Of a DNA stretch of 64,000 nucleotides, positions 43,446-52,172 are shown in pieces. The notes beneath the pieces were generated by a model. The model did no database searches, was not told where the DNA came from, and saw only the letters and a program-made list of their open reading frames with translations. Source of the DNA: Pseudomonas sp. Irchel 3H7 (GTDB lineage: Bacteria > Pseudomonadota > Gammaproteobacteria > Pseudomonadales > Pseudomonadaceae). The stretch is taken from positions 620,001 to 684,000 of the forward strand of contig NZ_FYEA01000001.1 in the NCBI RefSeq assembly GCF_900187605.1. The letters run 5' to 3'. Position 1 is the first letter of the stretch; each line of letters begins with the position of its first letter. The translations under genes and the position numbers were made by a program.

Positions 43446-43775
43446 GGATGAAACTCCTATCGCAGTTTAAGGAACCATCACCCTCGCTACCAAACGAGTG
43501 GGTGGTGGCCGTACGCGGGTTGGTAGACCGGCTGCAATAGGAACCCGGCGCTCACGAGTGAGCCCCACGCATGACCACCATTGAACTGGGCCTCTACAAA
43601 GAGACAGAACAGGGTGTTGCCACACGGCTATTACAGACGGGCTACCAAACCCGATCACTGATTTGCAGTGACAGGCAAACGATATAGCCCGGCCCATAGC
43701 CGCGTAAGCCGGCGGATTCTGGCGTACGCGTAGGTAACGGCGCAAGGTGTTGTAGGCCCGATGGCGTAACGGATT
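43446..43775 (-). ncRNA. Candidate structured leader RNA of DUF6124 gene, copy 1
   Basis: Plus-strand coordinates. A hairpin with 4-bp stem ctcg (43483-43486)/cgag (43495-43498) has loop ctaccaaa. The loop is complementary to ttggtag at 43520-43526, and ctaccaa occurs again at 43642-43648. The hairpin cactg...cagtg lies at 43656-43670. The corresponding elements in the second copy (44417-44750) have changed bases but kept every pairing, which argues for a conserved RNA fold. A strongly conserved distal block (gcgtacgcgtaggtaacggc and neighbours) spans about 43675-43770. ORFs across it are judged not coding. Confidence 0.5.
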
Positions 43776-43937
43776 GTGTGATTTAAACGTGCTTACAGGA
43801 TTGCGTTTGCGGGCAGAAAAAGCGCGAAGTCGGGCTGTGATTTTAATGTTGTCTGTGATGCCGCTTTCGCGAGCAAGCTCGCTCCCACATTTGGACCGGG
43901 TGCATCAGTGAGAGGTTGGTTAGTCGTCAGGCCGTCA

Positions 43938-44027
43938 TCGCGAGCAGGCTCACTCCTACATTGGATATGCGGTGGTCACAGATATGTGCCCGACAACAAT
44001 CCCCTGTAGGAGTGAGCCTGCTCGCGA
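43938..44027. repeat. REP doublet, second copy
   Basis: Same arms and spacer as 42967-43056. A single related REP-like arm (cgcgagcaagctcgctccca) lies at about 43868. With the adjacent gene and leader it forms a tandemly duplicated unit of roughly 0.8 kb. Confidence 0.85.
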
Positions 44028-44050
44028 TGCGGCCATAACAGCCAACGACT

Positions 44051-44416
44051 TTATTGAGGCAACTTCAGCTTATCCAGCAGTCGATTGACCAACAGTTCGT
44101 TGAGCATGATCACCTGTTGCAGCGCCAGCAACGGTTTGCGCTCCCGGCCGCCGATTGAGTTGGCGATATTGCCGGCCATGGCATGGGCGTATGAAAGCGA
44201 CTCGCTAGCCTCGACCAGGAGGGTTTCGTCATCCAGCGTGGGGTCGACGAGATAGACGGGGCGAAATTTTGGTGAGTTTGGTGGGGCTCCCAGTGCTTCG
44301 GGTCGGAGGTAGTAGTCGAGGGCGCGATCCGTCGCTTCTTTTGTCTTTTGAGACTCAAGCGCTGGGTCGTGAGGGGTTGGGTCGATGCCCGGAGGGTTTG
44401 GCGTGGCTTTGAACAT
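44051..44416 (-). CDS. DUF6124-type small protein, copy 2
   Basis: 121 residues. Identical in length to the gene at 43080 and almost identical from residue 25 on; the differences cluster at the N-terminus (MFKATPNPPGIDPTPHDPAL) plus a few substitutions (GGRERKP for GGPERKP). Nucleotide differences are mostly silent, so both copies appear to be under selection to keep the protein. ATG at 44416 with AGGA upstream. Function unknown; the duplicated leader suggests shared post-transcriptional regulation. Confidence 0.82.
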   Translation of the reverse strand: MFKATPNPPGIDPTPHDPALESQKTKEATDRALDYYLRPEALGAPPNSPKFRPVYLVDPTLDDETLLVEASESLSYAHAMAGNIANSIGGRERKPLLALQQVIMLNELLVNRLLDKLKLPQ

Positions 44417-44750
44417 AAATATCTAATTCCTGATCAAGGGCCGCGACCGTTCTCTACTAAAAGAAGGGTGGCGGCTGTGCGCAGGTTAGTAGACCGGAGG
44501 AATTAGCAAGACCGGCGCGCTCGAAAGCGCCCTGAGCACAGCCACCATTGAGTACAGGCAGATGCGCCTGACTTTATGGGACCTATGCACTTACTAAAAC
44601 CATACGAGCTACTAAACCCGACCACTGATGGGCAGTGGCAGGCAAACGATATAGCCCGCGCTATGTTCGTGTAAGCCGGCGGATTCTGGCGTACGCGTAG
44701 GTAACGGCGCAAGGTGTTGTAGGCCCGATGGCGTAACGGCTCGTGTACTT
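44417..44750 (-). ncRNA. Candidate structured leader RNA of DUF6124 gene, copy 2
   Basis: Plus-strand coordinates. Hairpin ttct (44450-44453)/agaa (44462-44465) with loop ctactaaa; complementary ttagtag at 44486-44492; ctactaa again at 44609-44615; hairpin ccactg/cagtgg at 44622-44638. Compared with copy 1, the C-to-T change in both ctacYaa sites is matched by G-to-A in ttRgtag, and the small stem changed from ctcg/cgag to ttct/agaa. These compensatory changes support base pairing. Exact ends are unknown. Confidence 0.5.
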
Positions 44751-44833
44751 TAAACGCGCTCGCGGAATCATGTTTACGCACAGGAAATGCTGGGTAGTGA
44801 GCGCTACCAGTTCTTGATCGTGTCAGCGAAATA

Positions 44834-45352
44834 GCCCCTCACCCTAACCCTCTCCCAGAGGGAGAGGGGACTGATCGAGGTGTTTGGTAGAGTTACGCCG
44901 ACGTGAAAGTCCGAGTTGAACGCAAATTTTGAGAGACCCACCATCGGCTCCCTCTCCCTCGGGAGAGGGCTGGGCGGGCGGCGTTCCGATGAGGGGCAAG
45001 AGCACCACAAAACCAAAGCCGAACACCGCTTTTCACCACTCAATAGGCCGAGTGTCAGCTCGCCTGCTTTTGATCTTGATCCACGGGCGACGTCGGAAGG
45101 CTGAGTGGAGGGATTGATCCGGGGGTGGGAGCGCAGCGACCGTTTGGCGAAGCCAAACACAGCGAGAGGAGGTGCAGCGAAGCAAACCGTAGGCGCTGCG
45201 CCCGGATCGATCCCGGAGCGAAGGAACCCCGAGCCTTAGCGAGCGGGCCGCACGTAGGAGCAAGCCTTTTGGGTTACCTTTTCGGCGTTTGGAAAAGGTG
45301 ACCCGCCGTAAGGGCGGAACCCTGAGCGGCCTTTACCGCAGCAACGGATATG
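44834..45352 (+). repeat. Long interspersed repeat, second direct copy
   Basis: From about 44947 it repeats the block at 5285-5690: ggctccctctccctcgggag, the ggcgttccgatgagg stretch, cactcaataggccgagtgtc, gcagcgaagcaaaccgtagg, ttttcggcgtttggaaaagg, ending at ttaccgcagcaacggatat. It is preceded by the cctcaccctaaccctctccc/gagggagaggggactgatcg block. Nothing else is seen between the second DUF6124 leader and the gene at 45476, apart from a short G-C-rich palindrome at about 45407-45432. Confidence 0.85.
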
Positions 45353-45475
45353 TACCCAAAACGAAAAACTGTGTCGTAGCTGAAATCGATCCCCCTCACC
45401 CCAGCCCTCTCCCCCATGGGGGCGAGGGGGAAGGGAGCAGATCTTCATGCAGTTCAAAATCTCAGCCCGGCTCGG

Positions 45476-46156
45476 TCACTTGCTGAGAAACTCGGCTACT
45501 TTCTGCGCGGCGCTGGCCAAATGCTGTTCATGGGTAAAACCTGAAGCCTTGAGCGGTTTCAAATCATGATTCCCGGCCACCAGCCAAAAAACCTTGATAC
45601 TCGGCGATAACGTATACGCCTCAACCGCCTCTCGATTGCCCAGCGCATCCCGCTCCCCCTGCACAATCAACGTCCGCGTCTTCAAACCAGCCAAATGCTC
45701 AACCCGAGGCTTCTCCGGCTTACCCACCGCATAAAACGGATATCCCAGACACACCAGCGCATCAGCCCCCAACTCATCAGCAAGCAGACTCGCCATCCGC
45801 CCACCCATCGACTTCCCGCCAATGGCCAAAACCCCAGCGACATGACGCCGCACCTCGGCATACACCTCACGCCAACATTCCTGCAGTTTCGCAGCAGGAT
45901 TCGGCGGCCGCTTCACCCCATCCACCCGCCGCTGCGCCATATACGCAAACTCAAACCGCAACACATTCACCCCAAGCCCGGCAAGGCGCCCAGCCATATC
46001 ATTCATCCAGTCACTGTCCATCGGCGCCCCCGCCCCATGCGCCAGGATCAACGTCGCAGAAACTTCACCATTGGCGGCATCCCAAAGCCACCCATGATCA
46101 CGCACGCACTGCGCCCATTGATCCCCGTCAATACTGGCCTTGTGCTGTTTGTCCAT
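45476..46156 (-). CDS. Alpha/beta hydrolase of the Tex30/KANL3 family
   Basis: 226 residues from the ATG at 46156 (GAGG seven bases upstream); the longer ORF would extend into the cco promoter region. Motifs: LILAHGAGAPMDSDWM (oxyanion region, about residue 40), nucleophile Ser in GGKSMGGRMAS (about 117), LIVQGERDALG (acid, about 168) and VAGNHDLKP (His, about 198). These are typical of the bacterial TEX30/KANL3-like dienelactone-hydrolase-related group, whose substrate is unknown. Divergent from ccoN copy 2. The first codons of this gene contain a near-perfect Anr box that more likely serves the oxidase operon. Confidence 0.85.
   Translation of the reverse strand: MDKQHKASIDGDQWAQCVRDHGWLWDAANGEVSATLILAHGAGAPMDSDWMNDMAGRLAGLGVNVLRFEFAYMAQRRVDGVKRPPNPAAKLQECWREVYAEVRRHVAGVLAIGGKSMGGRMASLLADELGADALVCLGYPFYAVGKPEKPRVEHLAGLKTRTLIVQGERDALGNREAVEAYTLSPSIKVFWLVAGNHDLKPLKASGFTHEQHLASAAQKVAEFLSK
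46118..46131 (+). promoter_or_regulatory. Candidate Anr/FNR box for ccoNOQP copy 2 (one mismatch)
   Basis: TTGAT-cccc-GTCAA against TTGAT-N4-ATCAA, 120 bases before the ccoN ATG and inside the 5' coding part of the divergent hydrolase. A possible -10 (TATAAC) lies at 46180-46185. Anr control of the second cbb3 operon is known in P. aeruginosa. Confidence 0.55.
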
Positions 46157-46251
46157 GCTTGCCTCGCTTTTAGTCTGCCTATAACTCCAGACGAAGGATT
46201 CGCGGCGTTTCTCGCGCGCGCTCACTTCGGCTGAACCGTGGATGGGGAACC

Positions 46252-47676
46252 ATGAACACTTCTATCAGTACCGCCTACAACTACAAGGTGGTCCGCCAAT
46301 TCGCCATTATGACGGTGGTGTGGGGCATCGTCGGCATGGGCCTCGGGGTTTTTCTCGCGGCCCAATTGGTCTGGCCTGAACTCAACTTCAATTTGCCCTG
46401 GACCAGTTTCGGCCGTCTGCGCCCGCTGCACACCAACGCGGTGATCTTCGCGTTCGGTGGCTGTGCGCTGTTCGCCAGTTCGTTCTACTCGGTGCAACGC
46501 ACCTGCCAGACCCAGTTGTTTGCACCAAAAATCGCCGCGTTCTGCTTCTGGGGCTGGCAGTTGGTGATCCTGCTGGCGGCGATCAGCCTGCCACTGGGTT
46601 ACACCAGTTCCAAGGAATACGCTGAGCTGGAATGGCCGATCGACATCCTGATCACCATCGTCTGGGTCGCCTACGCCATCGTGTTCTTCGGCACGATCAT
46701 GCAGCGCAAGACCAAGCACATTTATGTGGGCAACTGGTTCTTCGGCGCGTTCATCATCACCGTGGCGATTCTGCACATCGTCAACAACCTTGAGTTGCCG
46801 GTGAGTTTCACCAAGTCGTACTCGGTGTACGCCGGTGCAACCGACGCGATGGTGCAATGGTGGTACGGCCACAACGCCGTAGGCTTTTTCCTCACCGCCG
46901 GTTTCCTCGGGATGATGTACTACTTCGTGCCGAAACAGGCCGAGCGTCCGGTGTATTCGTATCGTCTGTCGATCGTGCATTTCTGGGCACTTATCACCCT
47001 GTACATCTGGGCCGGCCCGCACCACTTGCACTACACCGCGCTGCCGGACTGGGCACAGTCGCTGGGCATGGTGATGTCGCTGATCCTGCTGGCACCGAGC
47101 TGGGGCGGCATGATCAACGGCATGATGACCCTGTCGGGCGCCTGGCATAAGTTGCGCAGCGACCCGATCCTGCGTTTCCTCGTGGTCTCGCTGGCGTTCT
47201 ACGGCATGTCGACCTTCGAAGGTCCGATGATGGCGATCAAGACCGTCAACGCCCTCTCCCACTACACCGACTGGACCATCGGCCACGTCCACGCTGGCGC
47301 CCTCGGCTGGGTGGCGATGATCTCGATCGGCGCGCTGTACCACATGATCCCGAAAATCTTCGGCAAGGCGCAGATGCACAGCGTCGGTTTGATCAACGCG
47401 CACTTCTGGCTCGCGACCATCGGCACCGTGCTCTACATCGCCTCGATGTGGGTCAACGGCATCGCCCAGGGCCTGATGTGGCGCGCAGTGAACGAGGACG
47501 GCACGCTGACCTACTCCTTCGTCGAAACCCTGGTGGCCAGCCATCCAGGCTTCGTCGTGCGGCTGATTGGCGGGGCGATCTTCCTCAGCGGCATGTTCCT
47601 GATGGCTTACAACACCTGGCGCACCGTGCGGGCCTCGCAGCCTGCTGACGTCGTTGCTGCCGCGCAGATGGCCTGA
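46252..47676 (+). CDS. ccoN: cbb3 cytochrome c oxidase subunit I (copy 2, Anr-type operon)
   Basis: 474 residues, about twelve membrane helices. Catalytic haem-copper subunit that reduces oxygen to water and pumps protons. Ligand His residues appear in PLHTNAV (haem b), [26 protein letters not shown] (copper B pair) and [13 protein letters not shown] (high- and low-spin haem His). Length matches CcoN. ATG at 46252 has GGGGA just upstream. Closely similar to the second ccoN at 49931 through most of the protein, with divergence at the ends. By order relative to ccoG this corresponds to the P. aeruginosa cco-2 operon. Confidence 0.96.
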   Translation: MNTSISTAYNYKVVRQFAIMTVVWGIVGMGLGVFLAAQLVWPELNFNLPWTSFGRLRPLHTNAVIFAFGGCALFASSFYSVQRTCQTQLFAPKIAAFCFWGWQLVILLAAISLPLGYTSSKEYAELEWPIDILITIVWVAYAIVFFGTIMQRKTKHIYVGNWFFGAFIITVAILHIVNNLELPVSFTKSYSVYAGATDAMVQWWYGHNAVGFFLTAGFLGMMYYFVPKQAERPVYSYRLSIVHFWALITLYIWAGPHHLHYTALPDWAQSLGMVMSLILLAPSWGGMINGMMTLSGAWHKLRSDPILRFLVVSLAFYGMSTFEGPMMAIKTVNALSHYTDWTIGHVHAGALGWVAMISIGALYHMIPKIFGKAQMHSVGLINAHFWLATIGTVLYIASMWVNGIAQGLMWRAVNEDGTLTYSFVETLVASHPGFVVRLIGGAIFLSGMFLMAYNTWRTVRASQPADVVAAAQMA

Positions 47677-47686
47677 GGAGTCCGCC

Positions 47687-48295
47687 ATGAAACACGAAAC
47701 GATTGAAAAGAACGTCGGCCTGTTGATGTTGCTCATGGTGTTCGCCGTGAGCATCGGCGGCCTGACCCAGATCGTCCCGCTGTTCTTCCAGGACGTTACC
47801 AACAAACCGGTGGAAGGCATGAAGCCCTACACCGCGCTGCAACTGGAAGGCCGCGACATCTACATCCGCGAAGGCTGCGTCGGTTGCCACTCGCAGATGA
47901 TCCGCCCGTTCCGCGCCGAAACCGAGCGCTACGGGCACTACTCGGTTGCGGGCGAAAGCGTTTGGGATCACCCGTTCCTGTGGGGCTCGAAACGTACCGG
48001 TCCGGACCTCGCCCGGGTCGGCGCGCGTTACTCGGATGACTGGCACCGCGCGCACTTGTACAACCCGCGCAACGTCGTACCGGAATCGAAAATGCCGGCC
48101 TACCCATGGCTGGTCACGCAGGCGGTCGACAGCAGCCACACCGAAACCAAGCTCAAGACCATGCGCACCCTCGGCGTGCCGTACACCGACGACGACATCA
48201 GCGGCGCGGTGGCCAGCCTCAAGGGCAAGACCGAAATGGACGCCCTCGTCTCCTACCTGCAAGTGCTCGGCACTGCGATCAAGAGCAAGAGGTGA
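47687..48295 (+). CDS. ccoO: cbb3 oxidase subunit II, monohaem cytochrome c (copy 2)
   Basis: 202 residues. One N-terminal membrane anchor ([21 protein letters not shown]) and a periplasmic cytochrome c domain with haem motif CVGCHSQ (about residue 65) and a distal Met ligand in ESKMPAYPW. Carries electrons from CcoP to CcoN. ATG at 47687 with TGAGGAG upstream, ten bases after the ccoN stop. Differs from copy 1 mostly in the C-terminal third ([14 protein letters not shown] in place of [13 protein letters not shown]). Confidence 0.95.
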   Translation: MKHETIEKNVGLLMLLMVFAVSIGGLTQIVPLFFQDVTNKPVEGMKPYTALQLEGRDIYIREGCVGCHSQMIRPFRAETERYGHYSVAGESVWDHPFLWGSKRTGPDLARVGARYSDDWHRAHLYNPRNVVPESKMPAYPWLVTQAVDSSHTETKLKTMRTLGVPYTDDDISGAVASLKGKTEMDALVSYLQVLGTAIKSKR

Positions 48296-48300
48296 GCACG

Positions 48301-48498
48301 ATGGTCTTTGAAATGAGCGCAGGGCTGATCCGTGGTTTAGGCACCGTTGTCGTGTTTGTAGCGTTCGTCGGCTTGACCTTGTGGGTATTCAACCGCAAGC
48401 GCACCCCGGAGTTCGCCGAAGCACGTCTGCTGCCGTTTGCCGACGAGCCACAGCCCGAACAAAACCAAGCATCTGAAACAAGGAGTACCCGGCCATGA
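48301..48498 (+). CDS. ccoQ: cbb3 oxidase small subunit CcoQ (copy 2)
   Basis: 65 residues. A single membrane helix ([22 protein letters not shown]) followed by basic residues (NRKRTPEF) and an acidic tail. CcoQ stabilises the core complex. ATG at 48301; the stop overlaps the ccoP start by four bases (ATGA). Confidence 0.9.
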   Translation: MVFEMSAGLIRGLGTVVVFVAFVGLTLWVFNRKRTPEFAEARLLPFADEPQPEQNQASETRSTRP

Positions 48499-49448
48499 CC
48501 ACCTTCTGGAGTACGTGGATCTGCGTACTGACCATCGGCAGCCTGATCGGCCTGACGTGGCTGCTGATCGGCACCCGCCGGGGCGAGACCAAAGGCAGCG
48601 TCGACCAGACCATGGGCCACAGCTTCGACGGCATCGAGGAATACGACAACCCGCTGCCGCAGTGGTGGTTCATGCTATTCGCCGGCACGCTGGTGTTTTC
48701 CGTGGGCTATCTGATCCTCTATCCGGGTCTGGGCAACTGGAAAGGCATCCTGCCGGGTTACGAGGATGGCTGGACCGGCGTGCACGAGTGGGAAAAGGAG
48801 ATGAACAAAGCCGATGCCAAGTTCGGGCCGATCTTCGCCAAGTTTGCCGCCATGCCGGTGGAAGAAGTGGCGAAGGATCCACAGGCGCTGAAAATGGGTG
48901 GCCGCTTGTTCGCCTCCAACTGCTCGGTATGCCACGGCTCCGACGCCAAAGGTGCGTTCGGTTTCCCTAACCTCGCCGACAGCAACTGGCGCTGGGGTGG
49001 CGAAGCCGAGACCATCAAGACCACCATCATGGGTGGCCGGATGGCGGCGATGCCGGCCTGGGGCGAAGTGCTCGGCGAGGCCGGGGTGAAGAACGTGGCC
49101 GCTTATGTGCGTCACGAGCTGGCCGGTCTGCCATTGCCCGCCGACAGCAAGGCCGACCTGCAAGCCGGACAGCAAGCGTTCAGCACCACTTGCGTAGCCT
49201 GTCATGGGGCAACCGGCCACGGCACTGAAGCCATGGGTGCGCCGAATCTGACGCACCCGGCCGGGTTTATCTACGGCACCAGCCTGACCCAACTCGAGCA
49301 GACCATTCGCCATGGTCGTCAGGGTCATATGCCGGCGCAGAACGAACTGCTGGGTAACGATAAAGTGCAATTACTGGCCGCTTATGTGTACAGCCTGTCG
49401 CACGGATTGAATACAGAAAAAATGATTACTGAAGACAACAAGAAGTAA
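48495..49448 (+). CDS. ccoP: cbb3 oxidase subunit III, dihaem cytochrome c (copy 2)
   Basis: 317 residues. N-terminal membrane helices (about 5-25 and 58-80), the conserved [17 protein letters not shown] segment between them, and two periplasmic cytochrome c domains with CSVCHG (about residue 142) and CVACHG (about 233). Receives electrons from soluble cytochromes or the bc1 complex. AGGAG lies nine bases before the ATG. Shorter than copy 1 by ten residues, chiefly because copy 1 has an insertion after LLPGY ([15 protein letters not shown]). Confidence 0.95.
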   Translation: MTTFWSTWICVLTIGSLIGLTWLLIGTRRGETKGSVDQTMGHSFDGIEEYDNPLPQWWFMLFAGTLVFSVGYLILYPGLGNWKGILPGYEDGWTGVHEWEKEMNKADAKFGPIFAKFAAMPVEEVAKDPQALKMGGRLFASNCSVCHGSDAKGAFGFPNLADSNWRWGGEAETIKTTIMGGRMAAMPAWGEVLGEAGVKNVAAYVRHELAGLPLPADSKADLQAGQQAFSTTCVACHGATGHGTEAMGAPNLTHPAGFIYGTSLTQLEQTIRHGRQGHMPAQNELLGNDKVQLLAAYVYSLSHGLNTEKMITEDNKK

Positions 49449-49930
49449 TCATTGCGTACACCTCTGCCGCACCATTCTCGGTGCGGCAGCATCCAGCCCC
49501 TTTGCGACGCATTGTCGCACCCCTTCACACCCTCTCCTTTCGGTTCCTCTGATTCGGGTCTACGCTTGCTCGATGCGGACTGGCTTGTGCCGGTTCCAGG
49601 TCAACGCTGACTGCTGTGTTCCGCGAACCGGCTGACTGATGTGGCCGCAAACGCCGGTAGATACCGGCTGTCGTGCCATTCACCGTCCGTCACCCGAACC
49701 GAGCGTTTGAACACACCCCGTTACAAGCGACCTGAACCCCTCGCTTTTTTCGTCCGCTGCGACATTTTGTCCGAGGCTGATTTTGTCCTTACGCGGCGCA
49801 TGGAAAGGCCGCAGAATCAGCGTTGGAAAGCATTGACCCAGGTCATGGCGCGTTGCAATGACCCCCTGCTCTCTGCATACTTGCGGCCGATTTTAATCCT
49901 AATAAAACACCCAAACCGTGGAACCTTAGA
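49449..49930 (+). promoter_or_regulatory. 482-base spacer between the two cco operons with stem-loop and repeated inverted motif
   Basis: No credible gene. A 10-bp stem-loop (ctgccgcacc...ggtgcggcag, 49464-49489) probably ends the first operon. Two related inverted repeats follow: TGCGAC-gcatt-GTCGCA (49503-49519) and TGCGAC-atttt-GTCCGA (49758-49774). ATTTTGTCC recurs 16 bases later at 49780-49788. These look like operator sites for one regulator of the copy 1 operon. No good Anr box is present, consistent with constitutive expression of cco-1 reported in P. aeruginosa. Confidence 0.5.
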
Positions 49931-51373
49931 ATGAGCACAGCAATCAGTCCGACTGCTTATAACTATAAGGTAGTCCGCCAGTTCGCCATCATGACGGTGG
50001 TCTGGGGGATCCTTGGCATGGGGCTCGGTGTCTTCATCGCCTCGCAACTGGTTTGGCCGGAGTTGAACTTCGGTCTGCCGTGGACGAGCTTTGGACGCCT
50101 GCGCCCGTTGCACACAAACCTGGTGATTTTCGCCTTCGGTGGTTGTGCACTGTTTGCCACTTCCTACTATGTCGTGCAGCGAACCTGCCAGACGCGACTG
50201 ATTTCCGACAGCCTCGCCGCCTTCACCTTCTGGGGCTGGCAAGCGGTAATCGTCGGCGCGATCATTACCTTGCCGCTGGGTTACACCACCACCAAGGAAT
50301 ACGCGGAACTGGAATGGCCGATCGCCATTTTGCTGGCCATTGTCTGGGTCACCTACGGTCTGGTGTTCTTCGGCACCATTACCAAGCGCAAAACCAAACA
50401 CATCTACGTGGGTAACTGGTTCTACGGTGCGTTCATCGTGGTCACGGCGATGCTGCACATCGTCAACCACATGTCGCTACCGGTGAACCTGTTCAAGTCC
50501 TACTCCGCCTACTCGGGCGCGACCGATGCGATGATCCAGTGGTGGTACGGCCACAACGCCGTAGGCTTCTTCCTCACCACCGGTTTCCTCGGGATGATGT
50601 ACTACTTCGTGCCGAAACAGGCCGAACGTCCGATCTACTCCTATCGCTTGTCGATTGTGCACTTCTGGGCACTGATCACCCTGTACATCTGGGCCGGCCC
50701 GCACCACTTGCACTACACCGCCCTGCCGGATTGGGCACAATCGCTGGGCATGGCGATGTCGATCATCCTCCTGGCGCCAAGCTGGGGCGGCATGATCAAC
50801 GGCATGATGACCCTGTCGGGCGCCTGGCATAAGCTGCGCACCGACCCGATCCTGCGCTTCCTTGTGGTCTCGCTGGCGTTCTACGGCATGTCGACCTTCG
50901 AAGGTCCGATGATGGCGATCAAGACCGTCAACTCGCTCTCGCACTACACCGACTGGACCATCGGCCACGTACACGCCGGCGCTCTGGGCTGGGTGGCGAT
51001 GATCTCGATCGGCGCGATCTACCACATGATCCCGCGTCTGTTCGGCCGTGCGCAGATGCACAGTGTCGGCCTGATCAACGCGCACTTTTGGCTCGCGACC
51101 ATCGGCACCGTGCTGTACATCGCGTCGATGTGGGTCAACGGCATCACTCAGGGCCTGATGTGGCGTGCAATCAACGACGACGGCACCCTCACCTACTCGT
51201 TCGTTGAAGCGCTGCAAGCCAGCCACCCGGGCTACATCGTCCGTGCGCTGGGCGGTGCATTCTTCGCCAGCGGCATGTTCCTGATGGCTTACAACGTCTG
51301 GCGCACCGTGCGCGCCTCGAACCCGGCTGAAGCCGAAGCCGCTGCCCAGATCGCTGTCGTTGGAGCTCACTGA
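49931..51373 (+). CDS. ccoN: cbb3 cytochrome c oxidase subunit I (copy 1)
   Basis: 480 residues with the same helices and ligands as the copy at 46252 ([40 protein letters not shown]). Six residues longer, mainly an extended C-terminus ([14 protein letters not shown]). ATG at 49931. The TGA stop overlaps the ccoO ATG by one base (TGATG), giving tight coupling that copy 2 lacks. Closer to ccoG than copy 2, hence the cco-1 operon by P. aeruginosa naming. Confidence 0.96.
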   Translation: MSTAISPTAYNYKVVRQFAIMTVVWGILGMGLGVFIASQLVWPELNFGLPWTSFGRLRPLHTNLVIFAFGGCALFATSYYVVQRTCQTRLISDSLAAFTFWGWQAVIVGAIITLPLGYTTTKEYAELEWPIAILLAIVWVTYGLVFFGTITKRKTKHIYVGNWFYGAFIVVTAMLHIVNHMSLPVNLFKSYSAYSGATDAMIQWWYGHNAVGFFLTTGFLGMMYYFVPKQAERPIYSYRLSIVHFWALITLYIWAGPHHLHYTALPDWAQSLGMAMSIILLAPSWGGMINGMMTLSGAWHKLRTDPILRFLVVSLAFYGMSTFEGPMMAIKTVNSLSHYTDWTIGHVHAGALGWVAMISIGAIYHMIPRLFGRAQMHSVGLINAHFWLATIGTVLYIASMWVNGITQGLMWRAINDDGTLTYSFVEALQASHPGYIVRALGGAFFASGMFLMAYNVWRTVRASNPAEAEAAAQIAVVGAH

Positions 51374-51981
51374 TGAAGCATGAAGCTGTCGAGAAGAATA
51401 TTGGCCTGCTGGCCTTCTTCATGGTCATCGCCGTCAGCGTTGGCGGCCTGACCCAAATCGTTCCGCTGTTTTTCCAGGACGTCACCAACAAGCCGGTCGA
51501 AGGCATGAAGCCGCGTTCGGCGCTGGAACTGGAAGGCCGCGACGTTTACATCGCCAACGGTTGTGTCGGCTGCCACTCGCAGATGATCCGTCCGTTCCGC
51601 GCCGAAACCGAACGCTATGGCCACTACTCGGTCGCCGGTGAAAGCGTCTGGGATCACCCGTTCCTGTGGGGTTCCAAACGTACCGGTCCGGATCTGGCTC
51701 GCGTCGGTGGTCGTTACTCCGATGACTGGCAACGTGCGCACTTGTACAACCCGCGCAACGTGGTGCCTGAGTCGAAAATGCCGGCTTACCCGTTCCTCGT
51801 GGAAAACAAGCTCGACGGCAAGGAAACCGCCAAGAAAATGGAGGTTTTGCGCACCCTCGGCGTCCCTTACACCGACGAAGACATCGCCGGTGCACAGGAT
51901 GCCGTGAAGGGCAAAACCGAAATGGACGCGCTGGTGGCCTATCTGCAAGGCCTGGGCACCATCATCAAAAGCAAACGGTGA
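51373..51981 (+). CDS. ccoO: cbb3 oxidase subunit II, monohaem cytochrome c (copy 1)
   Basis: 202 residues: anchor [21 protein letters not shown], haem motif CVGCHSQ, Met ligand in ESKMPAYPF. Same length as copy 2. Its stop lies six bases before the ccoQ start. Confidence 0.95.
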   Translation: MKHEAVEKNIGLLAFFMVIAVSVGGLTQIVPLFFQDVTNKPVEGMKPRSALELEGRDVYIANGCVGCHSQMIRPFRAETERYGHYSVAGESVWDHPFLWGSKRTGPDLARVGGRYSDDWQRAHLYNPRNVVPESKMPAYPFLVENKLDGKETAKKMEVLRTLGVPYTDEDIAGAQDAVKGKTEMDALVAYLQGLGTIIKSKR

Positions 51982-51986
51982 ATCAG

Positions 51987-52172
51987 ATGGATATCGGGAT
52001 GATTCGTGGCCTGGGCACCGTTGTTGTGATGGTGGCCTTCATCGGTCTGGCGCTGTGGGTGTTCAGCCCCAAGCGCAAGTCGGAGTTTGAAGACGCGACC
52101 TTGCTGCCTTTCGCGGATGATCCCGAAGCCATCAAGCACGTCGAGCAAGCTTCTAGGAGTAACAAAGAATGA
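51987..52172 (+). CDS. ccoQ: cbb3 oxidase small subunit CcoQ (copy 1)
   Basis: 61 residues from ATG 51987 ([10 protein letters not shown]); an in-frame GTG at 51978 would overlap ccoO by four bases and add three residues. One membrane helix ([18 protein letters not shown]) then [10 protein letters not shown]. The end overlaps ccoP by four bases. Confidence 0.88.
   Translation: MDIGMIRGLGTVVVMVAFIGLALWVFSPKRKSEFEDATLLPFADDPEAIKHVEQASRSNKE

Noticed and set aside
43467..43745. 92-residue ORFs in the DUF6124 leaders (43467-43745 and 44503-44781)
   Set aside because: Similarity between the two is limited to the DNA block conserved in both leaders, after which the frames diverge completely; paired base changes fit RNA structure better than protein conservation.
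46222..47820. 532-residue antisense ORF opposite ccoN, and a similar one opposite the second ccoN
   Set aside because: Shadow of the oxidase genes; the same nonsense protein appears opposite both copies, as expected from copied coding sequence.
49833..49846. TTGAC-ccag-GTCAT as an Anr box for ccoN copy 1
   Set aside because: Three mismatches to TTGAT-N4-ATCAA; a chance match is likely and this operon is known to be Anr-independent in P. aeruginosa.
49641..49934. 97-residue ORF in the cco-2/cco-1 spacer
   Set aside because: No ribosome-binding site, Arg/Pro-rich shadow-like composition, and it runs into the ccoN start region.
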